Origin: Cohnella pontilimi
GTDB taxonomy: Bacteria > Bacillota > Bacilli > Paenibacillales > Paenibacillaceae
Assembly: GCF_005049045.1 (NCBI RefSeq)
Contig: NZ_SUPK01000001.1
Span: 1-64,000 of the forward strand
Length of the DNA: 64,000 bases
Direction: 5' to 3'
The notes beneath the pieces are model-generated. The model saw nothing but the letters and a program-made list of their open reading frames with translations. It had not been told where the DNA came from and made no database searches. The position numbers were made by a program, and so were the translations under genes. Every line of letters starts with the position of its first letter. Positions within the stretch are counted from its first letter, which is position 1. This document shows, in pieces, positions 21,892 to 30,390 of the stretch.

Positions 21892-21900
21892 AGGTGGAGT

Positions 21901-23589
21901 ATGACGAGCAAAGGCAAATTTTTGGTCTTATCGGGAGTTGTCTTGGTTCTTGCGTTCGTCCTTGTATATTATGGCGTCAATCTGACGTCGAACCTGGGGA
22001 AATCAAAAGGTGAAGTGACGGCGGAAAATGCGGGCAAGCGGCTAAGTAAGTTGTACTCCGATCTCTCGGTAACGACCCTGGAGCCGGTGAAAGGCCAAAT
22101 CGACCTCGATCCGATCGATGTCGCAGCCTCTTTACCGGACATCTCGAAATTCCCCATTACGGTCAATAACACGACCGACGTATTCGTGGAGATTTTCTCG
22201 TCCACTGAAAAATCTGGCAGCGGGGTAGACGGGTGGCTGACCGATGCGGCTGCGGATTTTAACAAAGCCAATATCACAGTTGACGGAAAACCGGTTTCGG
22301 TCAAAGTGCGCAATATCGCATCAGGCACGGCCACAGATTACATTAAATCGGGCAAGTATGTACCGGATGCATTCACGCCTTCCAATGAGCTGTGGGGCGA
22401 GATCATCAAGGCAAGCGGAGTGAAGACACAGCTCGTATCTAAGCGTATCGTCGGCAACGTTCCCGGCATTGTCATCTCAAAAGCGAAATACGATGCTCTT
22501 GTCGGTAAGTATGGCGCGGTTAACGTGAAAACCGTTACAGAAGCTATCGCGAGCAATGAGTTCGCCATGGGGTATACCGATCCTTTTGCCAGTTCGACCG
22601 GATTGAACCTCCTCGTCACGGCACTTCAAACGTTTGACAAATCGAACCCGTTAAGCGACACAGCGGTGCAGGGCTTCGAGAAGTTCCAGGCGAACGTACC
22701 GTTCATCGCATCGACGACAATCCAAATGAGGGACGCGGCCAAATCGGGTGCTCTTGACGGATTCGTTCTGGAGTATCAAACCTATGTTAATGCGGCGGAT
22801 TTGAAGAGCGGGTATGTGTTCACGCCGTTCGGTGTGAGACACGACAGCCCATTGTATGCACTGGGCGATTTGCCTCAGGGGAAGCTCGACATTATCAAGA
22901 AGTTCGCCGAGTTCGTAACCCAGGAGAAGTACCAGCAAGCGGCGAAAAAGAAAGGTTTTAACGAGCTCGAAGATTACAAGTCGGAAATGGCCGTCTTGGA
23001 CGGCAATGTCCTGGCTTCCGCGCAGAAAGTGTGGAAAGAGAAGAAGAACGGCAGCAAGTCGATTGCCGCCGTTTTTGTAGCCGATGTTTCCGGAAGCATG
23101 GACGGCGAGCCGCTCAATCGATTGAAAGAGTCCTTGTTGAAAGGCCAGAAATTTTTGGGCCGAGACAACAGCATCGGCTTGATATCTTACTCGGATAAAG
23201 TCACCATCAATTTGCCGATCGCCAAATACGATACGAATCAACAGTCCATGTTTGTCGGTGCAGTGAAAAGTCTTCAAGCTGGTGGAGGAACGGCGACATT
23301 CGATGGCATCATCGCAGCGCTGAAGCTGTTGCAGGACGAATTGGCCGCGCATCCGAACGAGAAACCCCTGATCTTTGTTTTAAGTGACGGAGAGACGAAC
23401 CAAGGGAATTCGCTCAAAGACATTAAGGGACTCATCGAGAATTACAAGGTGCCGATTTATACGATCGGCTACAACGCCAATATCCAAGCTCTTCAAAGCA
23501 TATCCAGCATCAACGAGGCGGCCAGCATCAACGCGGATACGGATGACGTTGTCTACAAAATCGGCAACTTGTTTAACGCGCAGATGTAA
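21901..23589 (+). CDS. Membrane-anchored solute-binding-like + VWA domain protein
   Basis: A 562-residue protein. Residues 6-28 are an uncleaved-type signal anchor. The region of about 60-360 resembles periplasmic-binding-protein folds (VFVEIFSSTEKSGSGVDGWL, AFTPSNELWGEIIKASGV, EFAMGYTDPFASSTGLNLLV, LYALGDLPQGKLDIIKKFAEF). The C-terminal 170 residues are a VWA domain with an intact MIDAS: D395-x-S397-x-S399 (DVSGSMDG), the Thr in GGGTATFDGI, and FVLSDGETNQG. ATG 21901 follows GAGGTGGAGT. Known: such proteins pair with TelA in Bacillota. Inferred: an extracytoplasmic metal-dependent ligand sensor. The bound solute is unknown. Confidence 0.85.
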   Translation: MTSKGKFLVLSGVVLVLAFVLVYYGVNLTSNLGKSKGEVTAENAGKRLSKLYSDLSVTTLEPVKGQIDLDPIDVAASLPDISKFPITVNNTTDVFVEIFSSTEKSGSGVDGWLTDAAADFNKANITVDGKPVSVKVRNIASGTATDYIKSGKYVPDAFTPSNELWGEIIKASGVKTQLVSKRIVGNVPGIVISKAKYDALVGKYGAVNVKTVTEAIASNEFAMGYTDPFASSTGLNLLVTALQTFDKSNPLSDTAVQGFEKFQANVPFIASTTIQMRDAAKSGALDGFVLEYQTYVNAADLKSGYVFTPFGVRHDSPLYALGDLPQGKLDIIKKFAEFVTQEKYQQAAKKKGFNELEDYKSEMAVLDGNVLASAQKVWKEKKNGSKSIAAVFVADVSGSMDGEPLNRLKESLLKGQKFLGRDNSIGLISYSDKVTINLPIAKYDTNQQSMFVGAVKSLQAGGGTATFDGIIAALKLLQDELAAHPNEKPLIFVLSDGETNQGNSLKDIKGLIENYKVPIYTIGYNANIQALQSISSINEAASINADTDDVVYKIGNLFNAQM

Positions 23590-23615
23590 TCTTAAGAAAC
23601 GAGAGGAGAATTTGG

Positions 23616-24755
23616 ATGTCATTTTCGATGGAAGTGGCCAGCCCGGAAGAAATTAAAGCTTCAATTGAGCAAGAGGTGAAGCCGGTCCCCGAGGAAGTTG
23701 CGAAGCTTCAGGAGGCTGCGGATTCGAACGTCGCTGCGATCATGGCGCTTGATATCGACTCTCTGGAGAAACGCAAGGAGATCCTGCAATCCATCGATAC
23801 ATTCGGCCTGAATACGATGCGGTCGTCTTCGGAGAAAAATTCCCTGCTTCAGGTCTCAGTCGGAAATCTTTCCAAAACGGGGGATGAAGGCGGACAGGTG
23901 GCCAAGGGGTTAGCAGAATTACACACTCAGTTGAAGGATTTGGACCCGAGTTTGATTGATTTCGCGAAGACAGGATTCCTGGGCAAGCTTTTCAATCCGG
24001 TCAGGGCCTATTTTCTCAAATTCCAGAAAGCCGATTCGGTTATCGCAGACATCGTAACCTCCTTGGATAAGGGCAAAACGACGCTCAAAAATGACAACAC
24101 GACACTGGAAATCGAGCAGCAAGCGCTTCGGGATTTGACCAAGAAGCTGCAGAAGGAAATCCAGCTCGGGTCGATGATGGACCAATCGATCGAGGCACAG
24201 ATCGAAGCGGCCAAACAGCGGAATGAAGACCCCGACAAGATTCGGTTTATCACGGAAGAAGTGCTGTTCCCTTTGCGCCAGCGCGTGATGGATTTGCAGC
24301 AGATGCTTGTCGTGAACCAACAGGGGATCATGGCGATCGAAGTGGTCATTCGCAATAATAAAGAACTGATTCGTGGAGTGGACCGTGCCAAAAACGTAAC
24401 GGTTTCGGCGTTGAAGATTTCGGTCACTGTGGCCAGCGCGCTTTACAATCAGAAGATTGTATTGAAAAAGATCCAACTGTTGAACGAAACGACGAACAAT
24501 TTGATCGCCTCCACATCGCGTATGCTGAAGGAGCAAGGAGCGGAAATCCACAAACAGTCGCTCGAAACGAACATTTCGGTCGATACGCTGAAACAGGCAT
24601 TTTCCGATGTGTTGTCTGCGCTCGACTCGATCAGCACGTATAAACAAGAGGCACTGCCCAAAATGCGTGAAACGATCCACCAGTTCCGGGAACTGGCGGA
24701 TCAGGGAGAGCAGCAAATTCAGAGGCTGGAAAAAGGGCATAAGCTGGGTCTGTGA
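23616..24755 (+). CDS. TelA family (toxic anion resistance-like) protein
   Basis: A 379-residue helical protein of the TelA/YceH/KlaA family. Family segments visible are NTMRSSSEKNSLLQVSVGNL, GLAELHTQLKDLDPSLIDFA, the long helix around IEQQALRDLTKKLQKEIQLG, RFITEEVLFPLRQRVMDLQQ and LLNETTNNLIASTSRMLKEQ. Length matches the family. It is cytoplasmic with extended coiled coils and no membrane segment. The family was named for tellurite resistance, but in Bacillota it more often belongs to general envelope-stress modules. ATG 23616 follows GAGAGGAGAATTTGG, 27 bases after the VWA stop. Confidence 0.93.
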   Translation: MSFSMEVASPEEIKASIEQEVKPVPEEVAKLQEAADSNVAAIMALDIDSLEKRKEILQSIDTFGLNTMRSSSEKNSLLQVSVGNLSKTGDEGGQVAKGLAELHTQLKDLDPSLIDFAKTGFLGKLFNPVRAYFLKFQKADSVIADIVTSLDKGKTTLKNDNTTLEIEQQALRDLTKKLQKEIQLGSMMDQSIEAQIEAAKQRNEDPDKIRFITEEVLFPLRQRVMDLQQMLVVNQQGIMAIEVVIRNNKELIRGVDRAKNVTVSALKISVTVASALYNQKIVLKKIQLLNETTNNLIASTSRMLKEQGAEIHKQSLETNISVDTLKQAFSDVLSALDSISTYKQEALPKMRETIHQFRELADQGEQQIQRLEKGHKLGL

Positions 24756-24820
24756 GGCTTTCCGTTCCAGTGGTAAGATTGAAGTAATCAGATTAAGACG
24801 AGGCTGCGTGGTGAATGGAT

Positions 24821-25072
24821 ATGCTGAAACTGCCGAGAGAGCAAAAAATGCAATTGGTAAAGAACGTTCAAGGTTATTTTGAAGAAGAGCGGTCAGAAAC
24901 GTTAGGGGATTTAGCTGCGGAACAGTTCGTTGATTTCATGATCAAAGAACTCGGACCCTACATCTATAACACAGCAATTGAGGACGCTAAGAAATTGATC
25001 ACCGAGAAATTGCTCCAAATAGACGATGAATTCTATACTCTCGAAAAACCTTTATACAACAGGAAAAGATAA
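24821..25072 (+). CDS. DUF2164 family protein
   Basis: An 83-residue protein matching DUF2164: LPREQKMQLVKNVQGYFEEE, then ETLGDLAAEQFVDFMIKELG and YIYNTAIEDAKKLI. Length is normal and the function unknown. ATG 24821 is preferred, with GGTG about eight bases ahead; ATG 24815 adds two residues. It follows the TelA gene by 65 bases, but a separate transcription unit is possible. A remnant of the cassette-array repeat lies just downstream. Confidence 0.85.
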   Translation: MLKLPREQKMQLVKNVQGYFEEERSETLGDLAAEQFVDFMIKELGPYIYNTAIEDAKKLITEKLLQIDDEFYTLEKPLYNRKR

Positions 25073-25080
25073 CTCAATAA

Positions 25081-25133
25081 AACACACGACCCGACCCAGG
25101 ATAAGAGCTGCCTAAGGCCGGGTCGCTTTGTGA
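25081..25133 (+). repeat. Outlying attC-like remnant (short third-arm subtype)
   Basis: AACACACGACCC, then a stem ACCCAG...GGCCGGGTCG with ATAAGAGCTGCCTAAGG at its tip and TTTGTGA after it, aligns along its length with the right half of site 4 (AACACACGACCC...GATAGGAGCTATCTAAGG...GGGTCGCGTCGTGA). No R box follows. It lies 4.5 kb beyond the apparent end of the array and immediately before a GNAT gene. It may now act as a hairpin terminator. Confidence 0.6.
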
Positions 25134-25149
25134 TCTAAGGAGAACGCTC

Positions 25150-25608
25150 ATGGAGCTGTTAATCAAGAAATTATCAAAAGACGTCTCGGTTCCATACGAC
25201 ATGTTACTTCTTGCGGATCCGTCAAAGGAAATCGTCGATCAATATCTGAACAGAGGGGATTGTTACGTCGCCTCATACAAGGATGACATAATCGGCGTTT
25301 TTGTTTTATTGAAGACGCGCCCGGAGACAATTGAAATCGTAAATATTGCGGTCAAAGAAGACTTCCAAGCGAGAGGAATCGGGAAGAAGCTGGTTCTAAG
25401 CGCGATCGATATAGCCAAACAAGAGCATGTGAAAACGATTGAGATCGGAACCGGAAACTCGGGGATGAAGCAGATGGCTTTATATCAGAAATGCGGGTTT
25501 CGTATCGTCGGAGTGGATCAAGACTTTTTTACGCGGCATTACGATGAAGACATTTTTGAAAACGGGATACAGTGCCGCGACATGATCCGATTAAGGCTAG
25601 AGATTTAA
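25150..25608 (+). CDS. GNAT N-acetyltransferase
   Basis: A 152-residue GNAT with clear motif A: IVNIAVKEDFQARGIGKKLV (about residues 61-80; Q-x-R-G-I-G) and motif B GNSGMKQMALYQKCGFRIVG. The tail DFFTRHYDEDIFENGIQCRD is seen in a Bacillota subgroup acting on unknown small molecules. ATG 25150 follows AAGGAGAACGCTC. The outlying attC-like remnant lies 17 bases upstream, and the gene content resembles cassette cargo, so it may be a former cassette gene. Confidence 0.9.
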   Translation: MELLIKKLSKDVSVPYDMLLLADPSKEIVDQYLNRGDCYVASYKDDIIGVFVLLKTRPETIEIVNIAVKEDFQARGIGKKLVLSAIDIAKQEHVKTIEIGTGNSGMKQMALYQKCGFRIVGVDQDFFTRHYDEDIFENGIQCRDMIRLRLEI

Positions 25609-25618
25609 GGAGGTACCT

Positions 25619-25690
25619 ATGATCCAGTGTCCTTGGTGTAATCGAAAAGTAATTTTAGTCGATGCAATATTGGATATCCTATTCGGTTAA
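25619..25690 (+). CDS. Possible 23-residue CxxC mini-protein
   Basis: ATG 25619 is preceded by a near-perfect TAAGGAGG. The product begins MIQCPWCNRKVILVDAI and ends after 23 residues. The CPWC motif is like the first half of a zinc ribbon, so it could be the 5' remnant of a longer zinc-ribbon gene, or a real mini-protein that dimerises around a metal. It lies between the GNAT gene and a PaiB-like gene, in the same direction. Confidence 0.4.
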   Translation: MIQCPWCNRKVILVDAILDILFG

Positions 25691-25705
25691 TAAGGATGAT
25701 TGAAC

Positions 25706-26326
25706 ATGTATATACCCAAGCATTTCGCCGTTCATGACAAAGAGAAGATTTTTGAATTTGTCGAAAAGAATAGTTTTTGCATTTTGTTTTCGAATCATAA
25801 CGGTTCTCCGGAAGCTACTCATTTACCGGTTGTTCTCGACCGAGACGCCGGTGATTTGTCCGGGCATTTTGCGAAGCAAAACACGCAATGGACAGATATA
25901 GAGGAGCAGGAGGTCTTGCTTGTTTTTCAAGGTCCCCACAGCTACATTTCTTCCTCTTGGTATGAGACGAATCTTTCCGTGCCCACTTGGAATTACGTCG
26001 CTGTTCACGTTTACGGGACCATAGAACTCATCAAAGATAAGCAAGAATTTCTACAGACATTAAAAGAGTTGGTTGCCAAATACGAGGACGCAAACAGCCC
26101 TTATCATTTGGATGACACGAACGAGGAATATATTCAGAACATGATGAATGGGATTGTAGGATTCAAATTGAAGATAAGCAAGATGGAGGGGAAGTGGAAA
26201 TTAAGCCAAAATCATTCGAGGGAGAGACAACAACGCGTTATCGATCAGTTGAAACAACTTCCCCATGATCACGCTCAGCAGATCGCACGTTTGATGCAAC
26301 AGAATCTTAGAGGAGAGCAAATTTGA
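25706..26326 (+). CDS. paiB: PaiB-like FMN-binding protein
   Basis: A 206-residue protein of the PaiB/FMN-binding split-barrel family. The start MYIPKHFAVHDKEKIFEFVE, THLPVVLDRD, the GHFAKQNTQW segment, FQGPHSYISSSWYE...VPTWNYVAVHVYG and GIVGFKLKISKMEGKWKLSQ are all typical. PaiB in Bacillus subtilis was described with PaiA as a negative regulator of sporulation and protease genes, although biochemically it is a flavin-binding protein. ATG 25706 follows TAAGGATGATTGAAC. No PaiA homologue is adjacent in the same frame, though a GNAT (the PaiA fold) lies 98 bases upstream. Confidence 0.9.
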   Translation: MYIPKHFAVHDKEKIFEFVEKNSFCILFSNHNGSPEATHLPVVLDRDAGDLSGHFAKQNTQWTDIEEQEVLLVFQGPHSYISSSWYETNLSVPTWNYVAVHVYGTIELIKDKQEFLQTLKELVAKYEDANSPYHLDDTNEEYIQNMMNGIVGFKLKISKMEGKWKLSQNHSRERQQRVIDQLKQLPHDHAQQIARLMQQNLRGEQI

Positions 26327-26348
26327 CACAACCGTGGAGGTCATTTAT

Positions 26349-27050
26349 TTGTTAATGAACGATGATGTCTATGAGCACATCTCAACACCTTATGAGTTGC
26401 TTGTATCTAAAGAAGATTACACGAACAACATTCCCGCTGTACTTGCCGAGATCGCTGATTTCACCAATAAAGATGTTGTGGATCTTGGGGCTGGAACCGG
26501 AAGATTGACTTGTATGGCGGCTTCGTCTTGCAACAGCATTGTGGCGGTGGATGCTGCAGCCAACATGCTTAAGGTCACAGCTAGTAAACTAGCAGCCATG
26601 GGACTTCGCAATTGGAAAACTTCGGTAGCTGATCTTAGACAAATCCCGCTTGAAGATCAGAGCGCGGACATGATTATAGCCGGGTGGAGCATTTGTTACA
26701 TGAGCAGCTCGGGTAATCAAGACTGGCAGGAAAATTTGAATCAAGTCATGAAAGAAATAGACAGAGTTTTAAGACCAGGTGGCACAGTGATCATTCTGGA
26801 AACCATGGGTACGGGAAATACCGTACCGACTCCGCCTGATTATTTGATTCCGTACTTCAAGAGACTAGAAGAGCAGTATGGTTTCGCGCATAAAGCAATC
26901 CGAACAGACTACAAGTTCGATTCCGTTGAACAGGCTGAACAGTTATGCCGCGACTTTTTTGGGGACGAATTAGGAGATCGAATTAAGGGAGAAAAGACAA
27001 ATATCGTACCTGAATGTACGGGTATTTGGTGGCGGAACAAGAGCGTTTAA
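26349..27050 (+). CDS. Class I SAM-dependent methyltransferase
   Basis: A protein of about 233 residues with a Rossmann methyltransferase core. Motif I is DVVDLGAGTGRLTCMAASS; the acidic ribose-binding residue follows in IVAVDAAANMLKV; motif post-I is SVADLRQIPLEDQSADMIIAG and motif IV-V reads EIDRVLRPGGTVIILETMG. TTG 26349 is preferred because GGAGG lies eight bases ahead; ATG 26355 is an alternative. The substrate is unknown; the C-terminal extension (CRDFFGDELGDRIKGE) is typical of small-molecule methyltransferases. It starts 22 bases after the PaiB-like gene. Confidence 0.87.
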   Translation: MLMNDDVYEHISTPYELLVSKEDYTNNIPAVLAEIADFTNKDVVDLGAGTGRLTCMAASSCNSIVAVDAAANMLKVTASKLAAMGLRNWKTSVADLRQIPLEDQSADMIIAGWSICYMSSSGNQDWQENLNQVMKEIDRVLRPGGTVIILETMGTGNTVPTPPDYLIPYFKRLEEQYGFAHKAIRTDYKFDSVEQAEQLCRDFFGDELGDRIKGEKTNIVPECTGIWWRNKSV

Positions 27051-27067
27051 AGGAGAGCGGTGTCGGC

Positions 27068-27340
27068 ATGGAAAAAACAATCAAAACGAATGATGATTTA
27101 TTAAACATGCTGGATGCAAAGTTTCGTCCCGAGAAAGAGTTTTGGAACCCGTTTTATTCGGATCGGGAAAGAACGGTTCCATTCTTTAAAAATTTGCCGG
27201 ACGAGAATCTCGTGTCCTATATCTCTAGGCTGCGCAGTGTGTGGAGTTCCGTGCGATGAAGGATATTCGCGATCAAGATGTTTTTGGGGTGCCGTTCTTG
27301 TGGACATCATTGTGGAAGAAGGTAGACTGAGGAATTGAGG
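27068..27340 (+). pseudogene. 5' fragment of a SAM-dependent methyltransferase
   Basis: ATG 27068 (after GGAGAGCGG) opens a 63-codon frame with FRPEKEFWNPFYSDRERTVP and FFKNLPDENLVSYI, the recognisable N-terminal signature of a class I methyltransferase group (FY-x-DR...PFF...PDENL). The glycine-rich SAM motif that should follow is absent; the frame stops at TGA 27257-27259 and the next 80 bases show only short broken frames. Most of the gene has been deleted. Confidence 0.7.
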
Positions 27341-27817
27341 ACCAATAATGTACGTTCCACTCTTTTGCACCTATTCGTTTTATTGGCGGCCATTGTTTGT
27401 GCGTTTGGTGCAACTGATCTTTTCGAGTGGCTGCTGAGGGGTATCGGTTACATTGTCTTTTTGGCTTTGATCCATTTGATGTATTTTCTTTATGGCTTCC
27501 GTTATGGAGTCCATACAGGACGCGCTGGTCGAAATTATTTGTCGTACTGCTTGGTTGCCGGGATTGGAATCCTCGTCTGGTTTATTTGTTTCTTAAATTA
27601 CGCTGCAAGTTCGGAAGACACTTCTAGTTTTCTCGGACCGGAATTCGTATGGATTTTCAGTGCGGCCTATAACTTTCCAGGCATGTACATCATGAACCTG
27701 TTCAACTCCGATCGCTTGGACAATTACGCGCTTGTCGCTCTTTTTCTATTGAATTTCTATCCGTCCACGATCTTCTGGCTAGGTCTTCAAACTCGGGTGA
27801 AATTGAAAGGGGCATGA
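27335..27817 (+). CDS. Polytopic membrane protein of unknown function
   Basis: A 160-residue protein with four or five hydrophobic segments (about residues 10-25, 35-53, 70-88, 103-122 and 131-150) and few charges. TTG 27335 follows ACTGAGGAA, a modest site. I do not recognise a family. The gene overlaps the end of the broken methyltransferase region and is followed by 196 bases without a gene, in which I see nothing beyond the leader of the glucosidase. Confidence 0.6.
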   Translation: MRTNNVRSTLLHLFVLLAAIVCAFGATDLFEWLLRGIGYIVFLALIHLMYFLYGFRYGVHTGRAGRNYLSYCLVAGIGILVWFICFLNYAASSEDTSSFLGPEFVWIFSAAYNFPGMYIMNLFNSDRLDNYALVALFLLNFYPSTIFWLGLQTRVKLKGA

Positions 27818-28013
27818 CAAACCTACAAAGCGCAAAGCGTCGTCATCGACAAGAACACTTGTCGGTATCTATTTGGATTACTTGTCTTCCCTAAAGAAAT
27901 AAAGGTGTGGCTCCCGTCCCACAGTTGACCGAAGCCCCTAAATTCGGTACAAATGAAAGGGTATCTGTTTACGTTGAACTGTCAGCGCAACTTGGGAAAA
28001 GGGAGCACCGAAA

Positions 28014-29627
28014 ATGAAAAAAACTTGGTGGAAAGAAGCTGTCGTTTATCAGGTCTACTGGCGCAGCTTTTACGATACGGATGGGGACGGTTATGGTGAC
28101 TTGCAGGGTGTGATCGAGAAATTGGATTACATTCGCAGTCTCGGTGTCGATGTAGTTTGGCTGAATCCTTGCTACGGCTCGCCGGATGTAGATAACGGTT
28201 ACGATATCTCGGATTACCGCTCAATCATGCCGAAAGCCGGTTCGATGGAAACGTTCGACAAGCTGCTGAAGGAAGTCCATGCCCGCGGCATGAAACTGAT
28301 CATGGATTTGGTTGTGAACCATACGTCCGATCAGCATCCATGGTTTATTGAGTCTCGCTCGTCCAAAGACAATCCGAAGCGGGATTATTACATTTGGCGG
28401 AAAGAAAAGAACAACTGGCGCTCGTACTTCACGCCATCCACTTGGGAATTCGACGAAACGACGGGGGAGTTCTATTTCCACTCTTTTGCAACCGAGCAGC
28501 CGGATCTTAACTGGTCCAACCCGCAGGTTCGCGAAGAGATTTACAGCATGATGCGTTTCTGGCTGGACAAAGGCATCGACGGATTCCGCATGGACGTCAT
28601 CAATCTGTTGGCCAAACAAGAAGGTTTTCCGGATTCGGATAACCCCGATAACATTTCGTACCTGGGCAACAACCCGGGCATTCACGAATATCTTCAAGAA
28701 ATGCACGACCAAGTGCTGAAACACTACGACATCTTCACGGTCGGCGAGATTCCGTTCGTGTCGCCGGAAGACGGCGTTCTGTATGTAGGCGAGCACCGCG
28801 GCGAGTTGAACACGCTGTTCCATTTTGAGGTATGCGATTATATGGCGCACTGGGACATGCAGCGGTTCAAAGAAATCCAGAAGCGCTGGTATGACGGGAT
28901 GTGGGGGAAAGGCTGGAACTCGCAGTTCCTCAACAACCATGACCATACACGTTTGGTCACCCGATTTGGCAACGATACGACCTACCGCGTGGAATCGGCA
29001 AAATGTTTTGCGACGATGTTACACACACTCCCCGGCATGCCATATGTGTACCAGGGGGAAGAGATCGGCATGACCGGCGTTCGATTTGCGTCGATCGAGG
29101 ATTACAACGACATCGCTCTGAAAAACAAGTACAAGGAAGAAGTGGCTAAAGGCAGAGATCCGCACGAAGTATTCGAAAGCTTGCTGCATTTGGCCAGGGA
29201 CAACTCGAGAACGCCGATGCAATGGGACGCTTCGCATAATGCCGGCTTCAGTGAAGGCCAGCCATGGCTGAAGTTGAATCCGAACTTTAAAGAAATTAAC
29301 GTGGAGCAGGCGCTCGCGGATCCCGACTCGGTGTTTTATTACTACCAGAAGCTGATCAAACTGCGGAAAGAGAACGAAGTGATGGTATACGGAAACTATG
29401 AGCCGATCTTCGAGGATCACCCGCACCTTTACGCTTACTACCGCACGTTTGGCGATGAGAAGTGGCTGGTGCTGCTGAACATTTCTGAGGAAGAGACGCC
29501 CTGTAACTTGCCGGACGAAGTATCCTCGCGGTTGAAGGAAACGATCATCCGGAACTATCCGGAGCGCGCAGCAACGGAAGAAATGCTGCTCAAGCCCTTC
29601 GAAGCGTGCATTTACCGCATTGTGTAA
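28014..29627 (+). CDS. GH13 alpha-glucosidase (oligo-1,6-glucosidase-like)
   Basis: A 537-residue cytoplasmic GH13 (subfamily 31-type) enzyme. It begins KKTWWKEAVVYQVYWRSFYD and contains the four conserved regions: DLVVNHTSDQH; GFRMDVINLL with nucleophile D194; FTVGEIP with acid/base E245; and FLNNHDHTRLVTRFG with transition-state D310 (the NHD is followed by H rather than the usual Q). Family enzymes split alpha-1,4 or alpha-1,6 links of isomaltose, trehalose-6-phosphate or malto-oligosaccharides; the Val after nucleophile D (MDVIN) is generally linked to alpha-1,6 specificity. ATG 28014 follows GGGAGCACCGAAA. No sugar transporter is adjacent. A terminator follows. Confidence 0.95.
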   Translation: MKKTWWKEAVVYQVYWRSFYDTDGDGYGDLQGVIEKLDYIRSLGVDVVWLNPCYGSPDVDNGYDISDYRSIMPKAGSMETFDKLLKEVHARGMKLIMDLVVNHTSDQHPWFIESRSSKDNPKRDYYIWRKEKNNWRSYFTPSTWEFDETTGEFYFHSFATEQPDLNWSNPQVREEIYSMMRFWLDKGIDGFRMDVINLLAKQEGFPDSDNPDNISYLGNNPGIHEYLQEMHDQVLKHYDIFTVGEIPFVSPEDGVLYVGEHRGELNTLFHFEVCDYMAHWDMQRFKEIQKRWYDGMWGKGWNSQFLNNHDHTRLVTRFGNDTTYRVESAKCFATMLHTLPGMPYVYQGEEIGMTGVRFASIEDYNDIALKNKYKEEVAKGRDPHEVFESLLHLARDNSRTPMQWDASHNAGFSEGQPWLKLNPNFKEINVEQALADPDSVFYYYQKLIKLRKENEVMVYGNYEPIFEDHPHLYAYYRTFGDEKWLVLLNISEEETPCNLPDEVSSRLKETIIRNYPERAATEEMLLKPFEACIYRIV

Positions 29628-29637
29628 CAAGCATGCG

Positions 29638-29673
29638 AGACCGGATCGCCCAATGGCGGTCTGGTCTTTTTTT
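29638..29673 (+). terminator. Intrinsic terminator
   Basis: Stem AGACCGGATCGCC / GGCGGTCTGGTCT with a 4-nt loop and a run of seven T, directly after the glucosidase gene. Confidence 0.85.
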
Positions 29674-29745
29674 CCTGTAGATGTATAATCATGAAAGACA
29701 TGATAGAACACGAAATATGCTGATATTGGAGAGAATGACATCATA

Positions 29746-30390
29746 ATGAACGTTAATGATATTATTCATTCGGCGGAGCAGTTTGTAAAAAAAGAGCTGG
29801 AGTCGGACCATACGGGGCATGATTGGTGGCATATCGAACGAGTGCGCAGGCTTGCCCTTGAAATCGCAAAGCTCGAAAAGGCGGATCCGTTCATCTGTGA
29901 GCTTGCCGCCTTGCTTCATGATGTGGCAGACGAGAAGCTGAACGTTTCCAAGGAAGCCGGCCTCGACAAAGTAAGAACCTGGCTATTTGATCATGTGGAA
30001 GATGTTCAAGTGATCGAGCATGTGATGACCATTATTTCCACGATGTCATTTAACGGAGGCGCCAATCCGCCGATGGACACGCTGGAAGGGCAAATCGTCC
30101 AGGATGCGGATCGCCTAGACGCGATTGGCGCGATCGGCATTGCCAGAACCTTCACTTATGGCGGTTCGAAGGGGCGAGTGATGCACGATCCTTTCTTTGA
30201 AGTTACGGATACACATTACAGGTCTCCTAACAAAACGACCATCTATCATTTTTATGAAAAGCTGTTAAAACTCAAGGACCTGATGAATACTGCACACGCC
30301 CGGCGAATGGCTGAAGATCGGCACGAGTTCATGCTTAGGTATCTGGAGCAGTTTTATAAAGAATGGAACGTGACGGAGGATAACCATTGA
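29746..30390 (+). CDS. HD-domain phosphohydrolase (YpgQ/YedJ-like)
   Basis: A 214-residue HD superfamily enzyme. Metal ligands appear in order as H (GHDWWHIERV, about residue 30), HD (ELAALLHDVADEK, about 60-66) and a distal D (GQIVQDADRLDAIGAIGIAR, about 125-129). The insertion FTYGGSKGRVMHDP and the YHFYEKLLKLKDLMNT segment are typical of the YedJ/YpgQ group, some of which hydrolyse nucleotides to release pyrophosphate. ATG 29746 follows GGAGAGAATGACATCATA. The next gene overlaps its stop by four bases. Confidence 0.9.
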   Translation: MNVNDIIHSAEQFVKKELESDHTGHDWWHIERVRRLALEIAKLEKADPFICELAALLHDVADEKLNVSKEAGLDKVRTWLFDHVEDVQVIEHVMTIISTMSFNGGANPPMDTLEGQIVQDADRLDAIGAIGIARTFTYGGSKGRVMHDPFFEVTDTHYRSPNKTTIYHFYEKLLKLKDLMNTAHARRMAEDRHEFMLRYLEQFYKEWNVTEDNH

